This document shows positions 1-8,721 of a stretch of DNA of 64,000 nt, piece after piece. The notes below the pieces were generated by a model. The model saw only the letters and a program-made list of their open reading frames with translations, did no database searches and had not been told where the DNA came from. The stretch is from Pleionea mediterranea (GTDB taxonomy: Bacteria > Pseudomonadota > Gammaproteobacteria > Enterobacterales > Kangiellaceae): contig NZ_QGGU01000002.1 in assembly GCF_003148745.1 (NCBI RefSeq), forward strand, positions 248,001 to 312,000. The letters are read 5' to 3'. How positions within the stretch are numbered: position 1 is the stretch's first letter; each line of letters begins with the position of its first letter. The position numbers were made by a program, and so were the translations under genes.

Positions 1-2
1 GC

Positions 3-1058
3 CGTTTTCGAGTGAATATCTTTAAGCAACGTAACGACATTGCCATGGTTATTCGAAACATTAAAACGGAAATTCCCAATTACAAAGATCTGGGGCTGCC
101 CGATGTCCTGACCAAAGTCATTATGGAGAAACGCGGGTTAATTTTATTTGTTGGCGGTACAGGTTCGGGTAAGTCCACGTCATTGGCAGCGCTGATTGAT
201 TATCGCAATTCAAATGCAAAAGAAGGCGGCCATATCATCACCATTGAAGATCCGGTGGAGTTTGTGCATCGACACAAGCGCTGTATTGTTAATCAACGTG
301 AAGTGGGGGTGGATACCTTAAGTTTTCATGAGGCGCTTAAGAACACCTTACGTCAGGCGCCTGATGTTATATTAATTGGCGAGATCCGTGATCGGGAAAC
401 TATGGAACATGCCTTGGCTTTTGCAGAAACCGGTCATCTGGCAATTTCAACATTACACGCCAATAACGCCAATCAGGCACTCGATCGCATCATTAACTTT
501 TTTCCGGAAGAGCGGCGTAATCAATTGCTTAATGATCTGTCGTTAAACTTAAAAGCTTTTGTATCGCAGCGACTGGTGCCCACAGTCGATGGAAAACGCT
601 GCGCCGCTATTGAAATATTGTTGGGTTCGCCAACGGTGCAAGAAATGGTGAAACGCGGTAATGTGCATGAAATTAAAGAGATCATGGAAAAGTCGTTAAA
701 CTTGGGCATGCAGACGTTTGATCGGGCTCTTTACCGTTTGTGGGATGATGGAAAAGTTGCACTTGAAGATGCGCTTAAAAATGCTGACTCGCCGAATAAT
801 TTACGATTGATGATTAAGCTTGCCGGTAAATCAGAAGTAGAGCAGAAGCCTGTAAAGTCTAAGGAGCCCGATAATTCGAGTTCAGAGTCAACGAAAAAAG
901 AAGAACAACAAAAAGAGTCAACTGAAGCGTCAAGCACAGCGGTTAAAACCAGCTCAGGTCTAACGCTTGAATTAGAGTCTGTCACTGACGATGATGAAGC
1001 TGAATCAAAAGGACGCGCAGAATATAAAATTGATACAGGCGAAGAAAAGTCGGATTAA
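3..1058 (+). CDS. pilU: PilU-type twitching motility ATPase (5' end outside window)
   Basis: Type IV pilus retraction ATPase of the PilT/PilU branch of the secretion NTPases, working as a hexamer on the cytoplasmic side of the inner membrane. Counting from the GTG at 12, a Walker A GGTGSGKST lies at about 48-56, the Asp box around HIITIEDPVEF at 74-84, Walker B DVILIGEIRD at 118-127 and the His box GHLAISTLHAN at 141-151. The sequence around the nucleotide site resembles PilU more than PilT. The reading frame is open to the left edge (R-F-R before the GTG), so the true start and the N-terminal PAS-like domain lie outside the window. After about residue 280 there is a Ser/Glu/Lys-rich, probably disordered tail that is longer than usual. 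pilT is not visible; it would be expected just upstream. Confidence 0.9.
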   Translation, partial: RFRVNIFKQRNDIAMVIRNIKTEIPNYKDLGLPDVLTKVIMEKRGLILFVGGTGSGKSTSLAALIDYRNSNAKEGGHIITIEDPVEFVHRHKRCIVNQREVGVDTLSFHEALKNTLRQAPDVILIGEIRDRETMEHALAFAETGHLAISTLHANNANQALDRIINFFPEERRNQLLNDLSLNLKAFVSQRLVPTVDGKRCAAIEILLGSPTVQEMVKRGNVHEIKEIMEKSLNLGMQTFDRALYRLWDDGKVALEDALKNADSPNNLRLMIKLAGKSEVEQKPVKSKEPDNSSSESTKKEEQQKESTEASSTAVKTSSGLTLELESVTDDDEAESKGRAEYKIDTGEEKSD

Positions 1059-1073
1059 TCTATTTATAATAGG

Positions 1074-1457
1074 CTATGCGAGTTTAGTGCCATTGGGTAC
1101 CGTATTTTCGTGAAGAACTTTATCGGACATAGATGGTTTAGTTTGTATATTGTCTGGCACAGCTAATATAACCTGATTATTTTCATCATGGAAACCTGTC
1201 ACCAGACATTCAGACATAAAGGGGCCAATTTGTTTATTCGGAAAATTGACCACGGCAATGATTTGTTTGCCAATTAACTGTTGCCTGGTGTAATGGTGGG
1301 TGATTTGCGCGCTGGATTTTTTAATACCAATCTTATCACCAAAGTTAATGGTTAACTTGTAAGCGGGTTTGCGCGCTTCGGGAAATTCATTAACGTCAAT
1401 GATGGTGCCAACCGCTAAGTGTACTTTTTCAAAATCTGACCACTCAATATTATCCAT
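1074..1457 (-). CDS. csaA: CsaA-type tRNA-binding/chaperone domain protein
   Basis: A small OB-fold protein of the CsaA/Trbp111 type, the stand-alone version of the C-terminal tRNA-binding domain of MetRS. The family signatures are visible: FPEARKPAYKLTINFG, IGIKKSSAQIT and the block IIAVVNFPNKQIGPFMSE, followed by the terminal VPNGTKLA. It is 127 aa, longer than the usual ~110, because of a short insertion before the last strand (about residues 103-117). In other bacteria the family binds tRNA non-specifically and has been linked to protein export. It is convergent with pilU, only 15 bp apart, and separated from metL by about 170 bp of AT-rich DNA. Assignment to the family is firm; its role here is not shown by context. 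Confidence 0.85.
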   Translation of the reverse strand: MDNIEWSDFEKVHLAVGTIIDVNEFPEARKPAYKLTINFGDKIGIKKSSAQITHHYTRQQLIGKQIIAVVNFPNKQIGPFMSECLVTGFHDENNQVILAVPDNIQTKPSMSDKVLHENTVPNGTKLA

Positions 1458-1594
1458 GGTATTTCTCTATTCTGAGTTAACGTTTGTAGGTAAATAGAAT
1501 TTATCGAGTGTAACTCAGCGCAAAAATAACCTAAAGCGCTTAAGTGATTTAACGTTTTAATAATTTGAAGCATGAATAACATAATGGATAAATG

Positions 1595-1617
1595 ATTTAA
1601 TAGATAAACTATTAAAT
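1595..1617. other. AT-only hairpin downstream of metL
   Basis: A perfect 9-bp inverted repeat (1595-1603 and 1609-1617, loop ATAAA) lies just past the metL stop, in the 170-bp gap before csaA. The stem has a single G-C pair, so it is weak as an intrinsic terminator, though its position fits the end of the met operon. Confidence 0.35.
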
Positions 1618-1630
1618 AGATAAATAATGT

Positions 1631-4264
1631 CTACTGGGCATTGATGAATTCTGTCATAGCATTAAGATCAGACTGAACCGCAGCGGCAGTCACTTCCCGG
1701 CCTGCACCCGGTCCGCGAATGATCAAAGGATTGTCTTTATACCAGCGGCTGGTGATTTCAAAAATATTATCACAGGGTGAAATTTGCGCCAGAGGGTCGT
1801 TTAAATCAACAACTTTAAGTTTGCAGGTGGCTTTAAAGTCATCTCCAGAGCTGGCGCTAAAGCTGGCTTCATAAACCAGAGTTTTATGATTGTTTTTAGC
1901 ATCTTGCCATATGGTTTTAAAGTCACCGTTAATGAGCTCGCTTGCGTCCCAGAAGTCGCTCTCTTGATGTTGCAGATACTTACTATCTATCAGTGGCTGG
2001 CAATCAATATCATTGAGCGAAATATCAAACCCGGCAAGCCTTGCCGCTATTACCAGTTTACGGGCAACATCTTTGCCGGATAAATCAACTCTCGGGTCCG
2101 GCTCACTGTAGCCTTCGGCCTGTGCCTGTTTAACCAGCTGCATAAAGGCTTGTTCGCCATTATAGTTTTTTAAAAGCCACGACAGTGTTCCTGAAAATAC
2201 ACCGCGAATTTGAACGATAGAATCGCCACAGTTGATAAGGTTTTTTATCGCGTAATTAATGGGCAAGCCCGCACCCAGAGTAGCGTTTTGTTGCCACAAT
2301 ACATTATTGATTTTGGCCAGCTGTTGCAGGCTCTTAAAGTGAGTTAAGTCAGAGGATGAACAAATTTTATTGGCAGAAATTAAGTGAATGCCACTTGTTA
2401 GTAAACTTGCATATTGATCGGATACTTGTTCACTGGCGGTGGCATCAATCACCACTTTGTGTTTAAAAGGAGAATGTTTAAGCAGCTTATCAGTAATCGT
2501 TATCTGATTATCCAGTGTGGCAAAGGATTTATCATTGTGCCTTAACTCTATTTTTTTTGAGTTGGCGGTTAAAACCACCTGTTGATTAATATGGCAAGGC
2601 AGATTATGAGTGCTACCTTTGGCGTGGATTTCTTGCCACTGTTTCAACCAGGTAGCCCCGACATTACCTGTGCCTAATAAAAATAATGCAATGGTATTTT
2701 GATAAGCCTGCCATTGGTGAAAACAGTCAATCGCCAGATGATCGATATCCGTTTCATCAAATAGACAAAGTAATGCATTGTTGTGTTTGTAGATGGGCGC
2801 TTTAATATTTTTCTTGTTTAAAAATTCATTGAAAAATTCTTTATGGTAAAGGTTTCGGTATTCTAGGTTGTTAGACAAAGTTGCCGCAAGACAAGGTTCT
2901 GAACTTTGTTTGTCGGTAACCAGCGCTAACAAACAGGCCGGTAAGCTATCAGATATTTGGTTAATGGAATACTGAGTGTCGGATTTTAGCTGGTGTAAGG
3001 TTTTCTGCCAGTAAGCTTCTTTGTCAGAATCAATGATTAGAGTTAAGTGATTGGTATGGTTTTTAACAAACAGTGAAAATTCATTGTTGACGTTACAGGC
3101 TAATGTTTTCAGGTGTTTGTTTAATTTATGACAGACCAGTTCATTATGGCATTCGATATGAATTTTGGTCAGATTGTTTTTGTGGGTCACTATCGACTGT
3201 TGCGAAAAACTATTTTGTTGACATATTTTGCTGCCTTTAAGCTCCGGAGAAAACGTAGAGCGTATGGACAGCTTTATAGAGGTGTCAGACAAAGGTTTTA
3301 ATGTTTTTGAGTGCAGTACCGGCGAGCCAAGATCACTTAACTCCTGTATCAGGTTTTGATTCAATTGTTTAATGGTGCTTGCGTCATCGCTTAAGTTGGG
3401 ATCAAAATCAAATACGCCGGCAACATCGGTCCACAGGGTTACTTTTTCTATGCTGAGTAAACTGGCGATTAGGGTTGCACTGTAATCACTGCCATTTCTT
3501 CCTAGGGTGATTGTGCCTCCTTCACAGTCACTGGCAATAAATCCTGTAATAATCGATAAGCGCTGTTGGCGTGACTTCAAATGTTCTTCAAGATATTTTT
3601 GTGACAGCTCTTTGTTAAGTTGATAACCGTTACTGGAATACTGCAGTTTTAAAAATTGTCGTGCGTCGATCCAGCTGGCATTAATGGACCACTGCTCCAA
3701 CAACGCGCAGAGAATTTTTGCTGACCAAATTTCTCCAAAGGCAATAATGTTGGATTCGAACTCAGAAATCTGTTCCAGTTCTATCAGATTATCCACCCAA
3801 CGGCAGTTGGTGTTTATGTCGTTAAGCAGCTGCTGTTTGTAGGGCTCTGTTAGCAAGTCGTGAATGATTGCCTGATGATGGTACTGCACCCGCTTTAAGT
3901 ATTCTCGTTGCCATTGCGTTTTTGAGTGCTCGACAGTAAACGCCGGCACTCTGTTTTCTTTTTCAGTAAATCGACGGTATGTATTACTGATGGAAGCCGT
4001 GCTGGATAAGTTCTCTTTAAATGCATCCTCTTTAAATGAATCCTCCCTTTGTTCGATAGCCACTAACTCACTCAGCCAGTCCGTTGTCTGCCCGGAGGCA
4101 GACACAACAATCAAATCGTTTTCCGTTAAATGCTTGCTGATTATCCGGGCCACTTTTTTGTAGGCTTTGGCATTGGCAAGCGAACTGCCACCAAATTTAT
4201 AAAGTTGCTGCGGCAGTGCCAGTTGTTTAAATTTGGAGGCTTTGTATGGGTTTGTCTGTGCCAT
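1631..4264 (-). CDS. metL: Bifunctional aspartokinase/homoserine dehydrogenase II
   Basis: Fused enzyme catalysing the first and third steps of the aspartate pathway to homoserine. The aspartokinase motif KFGGSS sits at about 23-28 and GRNGSDYSA near 256; the homoserine dehydrogenase Rossmann motif LLGTGNVGATW is at about 529-539. The middle regulatory region is poorly conserved, as in MetL rather than ThrA. An in-frame ATG at 4312 would overlap metB, but the ATG at 4264 is preceded by AAGGTGG at a 6-nt spacing and lies 1 bp after the metB stop, so I choose it (877 aa). It is the last gene of metX-metB-metL, which fits MetJ-controlled, methionine-dedicated homoserine supply. Confidence 0.93.
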   Translation of the reverse strand: MAQTNPYKASKFKQLALPQQLYKFGGSSLANAKAYKKVARIISKHLTENDLIVVSASGQTTDWLSELVAIEQREDSFKEDAFKENLSSTASISNTYRRFTEKENRVPAFTVEHSKTQWQREYLKRVQYHHQAIIHDLLTEPYKQQLLNDINTNCRWVDNLIELEQISEFESNIIAFGEIWSAKILCALLEQWSINASWIDARQFLKLQYSSNGYQLNKELSQKYLEEHLKSRQQRLSIITGFIASDCEGGTITLGRNGSDYSATLIASLLSIEKVTLWTDVAGVFDFDPNLSDDASTIKQLNQNLIQELSDLGSPVLHSKTLKPLSDTSIKLSIRSTFSPELKGSKICQQNSFSQQSIVTHKNNLTKIHIECHNELVCHKLNKHLKTLACNVNNEFSLFVKNHTNHLTLIIDSDKEAYWQKTLHQLKSDTQYSINQISDSLPACLLALVTDKQSSEPCLAATLSNNLEYRNLYHKEFFNEFLNKKNIKAPIYKHNNALLCLFDETDIDHLAIDCFHQWQAYQNTIALFLLGTGNVGATWLKQWQEIHAKGSTHNLPCHINQQVVLTANSKKIELRHNDKSFATLDNQITITDKLLKHSPFKHKVVIDATASEQVSDQYASLLTSGIHLISANKICSSSDLTHFKSLQQLAKINNVLWQQNATLGAGLPINYAIKNLINCGDSIVQIRGVFSGTLSWLLKNYNGEQAFMQLVKQAQAEGYSEPDPRVDLSGKDVARKLVIAARLAGFDISLNDIDCQPLIDSKYLQHQESDFWDASELINGDFKTIWQDAKNNHKTLVYEASFSASSGDDFKATCKLKVVDLNDPLAQISPCDNIFEITSRWYKDNPLIIRGPGAGREVTAAAVQSDLNAMTEFINAQ

Positions 4265-4265
4265 G

Positions 4266-5588
4266 TTAAACCACCTTGTGTTTAATGTATTGTTGAGCGT
4301 TGTCATCACCACTTAATACTGTGGCTGCCGGTTCTTCATTAGCTCTATCTGATTTAGTTGTTTCTAAGTGAGTGCTTTGCGCATTAGCGCTTTGAATGTC
4401 ATCAACTTGTGCTGCGCGATTAAAACCTCGGCGCAAGTCATCAATTAAGTCATCAGCGTCTTCAATACCCACGGACAGTCGAAGCAGTGTGCTGCTTATG
4501 CCTGCAGTTTCCCGTGCTGCTGCATCCATAGCGGCGTGTGTCATGGTGGCCGGATGACAAATTAACGACTCAACTCCGCCAAGTGATTCGGCCAATGAAA
4601 ATTGTTTTAATGCCGAAATAAAAGCACGAACCTGATGTTCGCCACCTTTAATTTCAAAACTCAGCATAATGCCAAAACCACGTTGTTGCTTTTTCGCAAT
4701 TAAGTGTCCGGGATGATGTTCGAAGGAAGGATGATAAATATTGGCAACCTGATCATGCTGTTGCAAAAACGCTAAAATTTCCCGAGTATTGATCTCATGT
4801 TGTTTAAGGCGAGCGTTTAAAGTGCGAAGGCCACGCAGTGTTAAAAAGCTGTCAAATGGGCTGGCGGTAATACCAACGCAATTGGCCCACCATTGCAGTT
4901 GTTCGAACAATTCTGTTGTTTTTGCAATGACGGCGCCACCGACAATATCACTGTGACCATTAATGTATTTTGTGGTGGAATGAACAACTATATCAGCTCC
5001 CAGTTCAATGGGTTTTTGATACACAGGTGTTAAAAACGTATTGTCCGCGGCCACCAGACAATTATGTTGATGGGCCAGCGCCGCCAGCTTTTCAATATCG
5101 ACGATACGCAGTAGCGGATTACTTGGGGTTTCTATCCATAATAATTTTGGTTGATGAAGAAATGCTTCCTGTAAGGCGATGGGATCGTTTTGATCAACAA
5201 ACAAAATACGAAAGTGACCTTTGTCGGCCAAACTGCGAAACAACCGATACGTACCACCATAGCAATCGTGTGGTGCAATCACCAAGTCATTGGCGTTTAG
5301 CAATTGGGTCACCAGCAATACTGCGGACATTCCGGTGGAAGTAATCACACCTCCAGCCCCACCTTCTAACTCACTGATGGCATTGCCGAGTAAGTCTCGT
5401 GTGGGGTTGCCAGAGCGGGAGTAGTCGTACTGACGTGGTTTGGCAAAATCTTCAAAAGTGTAATTGCTGGATAAATACAAAGGCGGTGTGACTGCGCCAT
5501 GGGCCGAGTCAGATTCGATACCGGCTTTAACGGCAATAGTAGCACTGCGGTTTTCCGGCCGTTCGGAAGTTTTATAAAATTCAGTCAT
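4266..5588 (-). CDS. metB: Cystathionine gamma-synthase
   Basis: PLP-dependent gamma-replacement enzyme that joins acylated homoserine and cysteine to cystathionine. Cys/Met-metabolism family signatures are present: YSRSGNPTRD near the N-terminus, the PLP-lysine motif HSTTKYINGHSD (Lys about 207) and the C-terminal SLGGVESLICHPA block. A C-terminal extension of about 50 residues after the fold is not typical and looks disordered. Two starts are possible: a GTG at 5600 whose codon overlaps the metX stop (GTGA), or the ATG at 5588; I prefer the ATG because the GTG has no purine-rich site before it. MetB and O-acetylhomoserine sulfhydrylase are hard to separate by eye; metL and MetJ as neighbours favour MetB. 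Confidence 0.9.
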   Translation of the reverse strand: MTEFYKTSERPENRSATIAVKAGIESDSAHGAVTPPLYLSSNYTFEDFAKPRQYDYSRSGNPTRDLLGNAISELEGGAGGVITSTGMSAVLLVTQLLNANDLVIAPHDCYGGTYRLFRSLADKGHFRILFVDQNDPIALQEAFLHQPKLLWIETPSNPLLRIVDIEKLAALAHQHNCLVAADNTFLTPVYQKPIELGADIVVHSTTKYINGHSDIVGGAVIAKTTELFEQLQWWANCVGITASPFDSFLTLRGLRTLNARLKQHEINTREILAFLQQHDQVANIYHPSFEHHPGHLIAKKQQRGFGIMLSFEIKGGEHQVRAFISALKQFSLAESLGGVESLICHPATMTHAAMDAAARETAGISSTLLRLSVGIEDADDLIDDLRRGFNRAAQVDDIQSANAQSTHLETTKSDRANEEPAATVLSGDDNAQQYIKHKVV

Positions 5589-5596
5589 GGTAACGC

Positions 5597-6745
5597 TCAC
5601 TTTAAATCGTTTAAAAATTGTTGAATGATCCGGCCAATCGATTGTTGCTCTTTTAAAAAAGCGTCATGGCCGTAACGGGAATGTATGGAAATCAGTTTTG
5701 AATTGGCCAAACTGGCCATTCGTTCAATCAGGGCATGGGGGATCAATTGATCTTCGAACACGCTGACGCAGGTCAGTGGTGTCGAAATGGCACGGGGATT
5801 AATGCTGTGCAAATCAATCGACTGAGATAAGCGACAAAATGCATCTGCGTCAAAATGTTGGGCAAAATCATGACCGCGAGATTTAAGATAATTAACAATC
5901 TCGGCGTTAAAGCCTTCATCTGTGATCGAACAGCTTTGATTAAATCGATCATCCAGTTCAGCCGATGAGCGATAGGTCAGCATGGCAAGTGCCCGAGCCA
6001 ATATTTGTGCCTGATGTGTTTGCTGACCCTGCTGGCCAAGCGCAATGATTTCGCGCTGAATATATCGGATGGCAGTACTTTGTGCCGAGGCTGTGTGGGC
6101 GGCGCTGATCACCAGTGCTTGTTTGATGGACGCTTGAAATGGTTTCGATTTTTTTAAGGTGCTAAATGATTGTTCTGAACCGTCATGGGTATTATTAGAG
6201 CGGTAAAAGGATTTATTAAAACGATTATGGGATTGAACTGGATCCTCGTTATCTGTTTTGGAGCAATTATTCGACAGCAGCGACAACACCACTTTTCCGC
6301 CATAGGAGCTGCCAATAGCCGCTTCAAACTGACTGATCGACAAATGATGTTGCAACCAGGCAATGGCATTCGCCTGATCCCGTGTATCTATGGCATTGCA
6401 AAGGGCAGAGGCATCCGAGTCGGGCGCTGAAGATTGTCCGTTACCACCAAGGTAGTCGATACCGAGCACGCAGTAGTCGTTTAAGTTTATGGCACCTTCG
6501 TTATTGACCTGTGCTGACCACCAACCCGAAGCATATTCTGTGGTGCAATGCGCCACGTCACGCCCAGCGGAGATCCCGCCGAGCACAAGAATACAGGGCT
6601 TGTTACTATCGCCGTATAAGGTATAGGCCAGTTTTCCTTCGTTGATAACGCCGCCATAATGTAAGCGCCAGTGTGCAGGCAACGCAGCGCAGGTGCGCTG
6701 TATCGCTATTTTGGGCGGACATTTGACGGTTGCGGTGACACTCAT
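5597..6745 (-). CDS. metX: Homoserine O-acyltransferase, MetX type
   Basis: Alpha/beta-hydrolase-fold acyltransferase activating homoserine with an acetyl or succinyl group. The nucleophile elbow reads GSSYGG (Ser about 147), the acid is probably the Asp of VFEDQLIP and the base the His of YGHDAFL near the C-terminus. The N-terminal ILVLGGISAGRDV block is like the oxyanion loop of MetX proteins. A stretch at about 165-205 rich in Asn, Ser and Lys looks like an inserted loop. Whether the donor is acetyl- or succinyl-CoA cannot be read here. It is first in the operon; the ATG at 6745 is about 25 nt after the predicted transcription start. Confidence 0.85.
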   Translation of the reverse strand: MSVTATVKCPPKIAIQRTCAALPAHWRLHYGGVINEGKLAYTLYGDSNKPCILVLGGISAGRDVAHCTTEYASGWWSAQVNNEGAINLNDYCVLGIDYLGGNGQSSAPDSDASALCNAIDTRDQANAIAWLQHHLSISQFEAAIGSSYGGKVVLSLLSNNCSKTDNEDPVQSHNRFNKSFYRSNNTHDGSEQSFSTLKKSKPFQASIKQALVISAAHTASAQSTAIRYIQREIIALGQQGQQTHQAQILARALAMLTYRSSAELDDRFNQSCSITDEGFNAEIVNYLKSRGHDFAQHFDADAFCRLSQSIDLHSINPRAISTPLTCVSVFEDQLIPHALIERMASLANSKLISIHSRYGHDAFLKEQQSIGRIIQQFLNDLK

Positions 6746-6759
6746 TTGCTATCTCGTAT

Positions 6760-6820
6760 GGACGTTTAGACGGCCAAATATAGAGTTGTCCTATATAGAT
6801 GTCAAGATGTATAGACGTCC
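6760..6820. promoter_or_regulatory. MetJ operator: five met boxes
   Basis: MetJ binds tandem 8-bp boxes of consensus AGACGTCT. Three contiguous boxes are visible: agatgtca (6797-6804), agatgtat (6805-6812) and agacgtcc (6813-6820). A second pair, ggacgttt (6760-6767) and agacggcc (6768-6775), lies over the transcription start of metX. The two clusters flank the promoter, so MetJ-SAM should block both the -35 and the start site. The 21 bp between clusters are not a multiple of 8. Confidence 0.88.
6777..6805 (-). promoter_or_regulatory. Sigma-70 promoter of metX-metB-metL
   Basis: On the minus strand TTGACA (6805-6800) is followed after exactly 17 bp by TATATT (6782-6777), a near-consensus promoter. 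Transcription would start near 6770, leaving a leader of about 25 nt before the metX ATG. The -35 hexamer lies inside the met-box array. Confidence 0.85.
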
Positions 6821-6846
6821 ATTGGTAGAATTAATGGTTATGTTAA

Positions 6847-6890
6847 TTGACAGATAAGACCAGCAAGGTAAGATCTCGGCGTCTTATCTG
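6847..6890 (+). promoter_or_regulatory. metJ promoter inside a 10-bp inverted repeat
   Basis: TTGACA (6847-6852), 16 bp, then TAAGAT (6869-6874) gives a good promoter toward metJ. A perfect 10-bp inverted repeat, cagataagac at 6851-6860 and gtcttatctg at 6881-6890, brackets it with half-site centres 30 bp apart (about three helical turns). The left arm is upstream of the start site, so this is a DNA-level operator candidate and not an RNA hairpin. The half-sites do not match met boxes well. Confidence 0.6.
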
Positions 6891-6905
6891 TATTTGAGGT
6901 GTCAA

Positions 6906-7187
6906 ATGGCTGATCGAAAAGGCGAGGGGATTTGCCCTTACGCTGAACATGGCAAAAAAAGCCAGGAAGTAAAAAAAATAACGGTATCCATACCTTTAAA
7001 GGTGTTAAAGATACTGACCGATGAGCGCACACGCCGTCAAATCAATAATCTGCGACACGCTACCAACAGCGAACTGCTGTGCGAAGCCTTTTTGCATGCT
7101 TACACAGGGCAACCACTGCCGTCCGATGAAAACCTGTCGAAAGAAAAAGCGGAAACCGAATATTGGGTGAGTGACGAGTCATCTTAA
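6906..7187 (+). CDS. metJ: Methionine regulon repressor MetJ
   Basis: Ribbon-helix-helix repressor that uses S-adenosylmethionine as co-repressor. It carries the almost invariant run from SPYAEHGKK-type start (here CPYAEHGKK) through [18 protein letters not shown] and [15 protein letters not shown] to GQPLP. The DNA-binding strand and both helices are therefore intact. A TTG at 6894 is in frame, but the ATG at 6906 follows GAGGTG at 4-5 nt and matches MetJ starts, giving 93 aa. The C-terminus after GQPLP is shorter and different from the 105-aa enterobacterial protein, which is normal for distant relatives. It is divergent from metX and shares the 160-bp regulatory gap with it. Confidence 0.96.
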   Translation: MADRKGEGICPYAEHGKKSQEVKKITVSIPLKVLKILTDERTRRQINNLRHATNSELLCEAFLHAYTGQPLPSDENLSKEKAETEYWVSDESS

Positions 7188-7195
7188 TGCTAAAA

Positions 7196-7247
7196 CTTTC
7201 GAGGAATTGACGTTTTAACCTAAACAAAACGAAATATTCCTCGAAAG
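7196..7247 (+). terminator. Long interrupted hairpin after metJ
   Basis: A perfect 12-bp outer stem (7196-7207 with 7236-7247) and a 6-bp inner stem (7211-7216 with 7226-7231) form one long hairpin with a small internal loop, followed by AGCCTTTTATT. It lies 9 bp after the metJ stop and probably ends that transcript. The stem is longer than a usual intrinsic terminator. Confidence 0.6.
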
Positions 7248-7336
7248 AGCCTTTTATTACCGAATATTCATCTTTTTATGCCTGAAGGAATACCTAAGAA
7301 TACTCAGGAATGGAGCAATCTACACAGAGGTGAATA

Positions 7337-8044
7337 ATGAAAATCGGTGAAAAAATAAAACAACTGCGACAGTCCCATAATATGACGCAACCAGCGTTGT
7401 CGGAAGCTTTGGGCATCGAGCAGTCGTACTTATCCAAAATAGAAAATAACAAAGCTATCCCGTCGTCTGATATTTTTGATCAGATCTTGCTGCTGTTTAA
7501 TGTCACCAGTGAGCAGGTATTGAAGGATTTAAATGCACGACACATTAAACAGGACTTAATGCAAATTATGGCTTTGCAGCAAGCCATTGGAGCACAACAA
7601 ACCATGCTGTTGGCAAACCGGCAGCGTTTTCTAATATTGGCCGGTGCCTGTTTTACATTTGGCATTGCGCTCATGGCGATTGGATTTTTAAACGCATTTA
7701 CCACAACCTATTACACCTACCAGAGCATGGGCATCGTATTGCCAGGCGAGTCAAAAGAGGTGTTTAAAAACTGGAGTAAAGGCGTAAGAGAAGTCAGTAA
7801 ATCGTTGGATAAAAGAACCGAAATGTACAATCGGCGCAATGAGGTACTGGAAACTCACAACGATTATCGAGGTGATCTTTATTTTGTGGAAGTAGAAGGC
7901 GGTAGTCGTACCTTTCGGCTTGAAAAGCAAAAAACCGTCTATTTTAACAATTGGAATAATGCGGCAAAGGTGATGGGGATCGTACTATTTTCGCTATGTT
8001 TTTTCTTACTTTATGTAGAGCGACGAGCAGCCAAGATTAGTTAG
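7337..8044 (+). CDS. Membrane-anchored XRE-type HTH regulator
   Basis: The first 60 residues are a classical Cro/C1-type helix-turn-helix (IKQLRQSHNMTQPALSEALG, then EQSYLSKIENNKAIPS). This is followed by a helical linker, a hydrophobic segment at about 97-117, a ~90-residue soluble domain with charged residues that should lie outside the cytoplasm, and a second hydrophobic segment at about 207-227. DNA binding tied to two membrane passes suggests a one-component sensor that reads a membrane or periplasmic state. The sensor domain is not one I recognise. The gene has its own start with AGAGGTG upstream (GAGGTG at about 7327). No obvious target gene is adjacent apart from the small gene at 8342, so its regulon is unknown. 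Confidence 0.75.
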   Translation: MKIGEKIKQLRQSHNMTQPALSEALGIEQSYLSKIENNKAIPSSDIFDQILLLFNVTSEQVLKDLNARHIKQDLMQIMALQQAIGAQQTMLLANRQRFLILAGACFTFGIALMAIGFLNAFTTTYYTYQSMGIVLPGESKEVFKNWSKGVREVSKSLDKRTEMYNRRNEVLETHNDYRGDLYFVEVEGGSRTFRLEKQKTVYFNNWNNAAKVMGIVLFSLCFFLLYVERRAAKIS

Positions 8045-8341
8045 ACTGTTATGAAAATCGCGCGGTTATAAAAAACTAGCGGTTATACATAGTTTATTTT
8101 TTATCAAGTTTTGAGATGGCTGTGCTGCAGCAATCTCAAAACAGTTTAGGAAAAAAATCGATTTGATTTAAAGCCTTTTTATCTAAAAAAATTCTCTAAT
8201 AAATAACCACTTAGTGAACAATCTCAATAAATAGAATCAACAAGCGGCTGTAAATGAGTGTTGAATTTTAGATGTGTCATTCGATCTTCATAAAAAGATC
8301 GTCTAATACAATACATTCGTTGATAAAAAAGGTGCTTGGAA
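8045..8341. other. Intergenic region with two hairpins
   Basis: A perfect 10-bp inverted repeat at 8108-8117/8133-8142, whose 15-nt loop contains the palindrome TGCTGCAGCA, probably ends the upstream regulator transcript although no long T-run follows. A 7-bp hairpin (8282-8288/8295-8301) sits about 40 bp before the next start. No tRNA or additional gene was seen. Confidence 0.45.
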
Positions 8342-8566
8342 ATGAAATTAGTAGACTCGTCGCTAAATAAACCCCAATACAACCTGTTTTATCGATCCAG
8401 CCGTGTTTTTAGGGTTGATAGGGAGTGGTTCTTCGAAGACGAAAATGGCAAGCCATTTGGTCCGTTTGATTCGAAAGACAAAACCATGAAAGCCGTTAGA
8501 ATTTATCGCGATGTTAAGCAGCGCGGTGTGCAACTACCGTTTGATAAGGTAACAAAGATCTTGTAG
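8342..8566 (+). CDS. Small conserved protein, DUF6316-like
   Basis: A 74-aa soluble protein. The pattern RVFRVDREWFFEDENG followed by PFGPF and a helical Lys/Arg-rich segment resembles the short DUF6316 family of gammaproteobacteria, where a strand pair of this type is followed by 'GPF-x-S-K' and an alpha-helix. An in-frame TTG at 8336 exists, but the ATG at 8342 is preceded by AAAAAGG and is the better start. It has no signal peptide or membrane segment. The family assignment is from memory of the pattern and the function is unknown. It is the last gene before the insertion element. Confidence 0.6.
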   Translation: MKLVDSSLNKPQYNLFYRSSRVFRVDREWFFEDENGKPFGPFDSKDKTMKAVRIYRDVKQRGVQLPFDKVTKIL

Positions 8567-8721
8567 TAATTTAATAAGTCTAAGCTTCTTACCTATATAA
8601 CTTCTCAGATACACTTATCTATAACATAGGAAAGTAGCGATATTTACTTTCAAATAAATTCTTAAGACTGTATATTAACCAGCCCTAAAGTGACCTTTAC
8701 CCCAAATAACGGACACAGATT

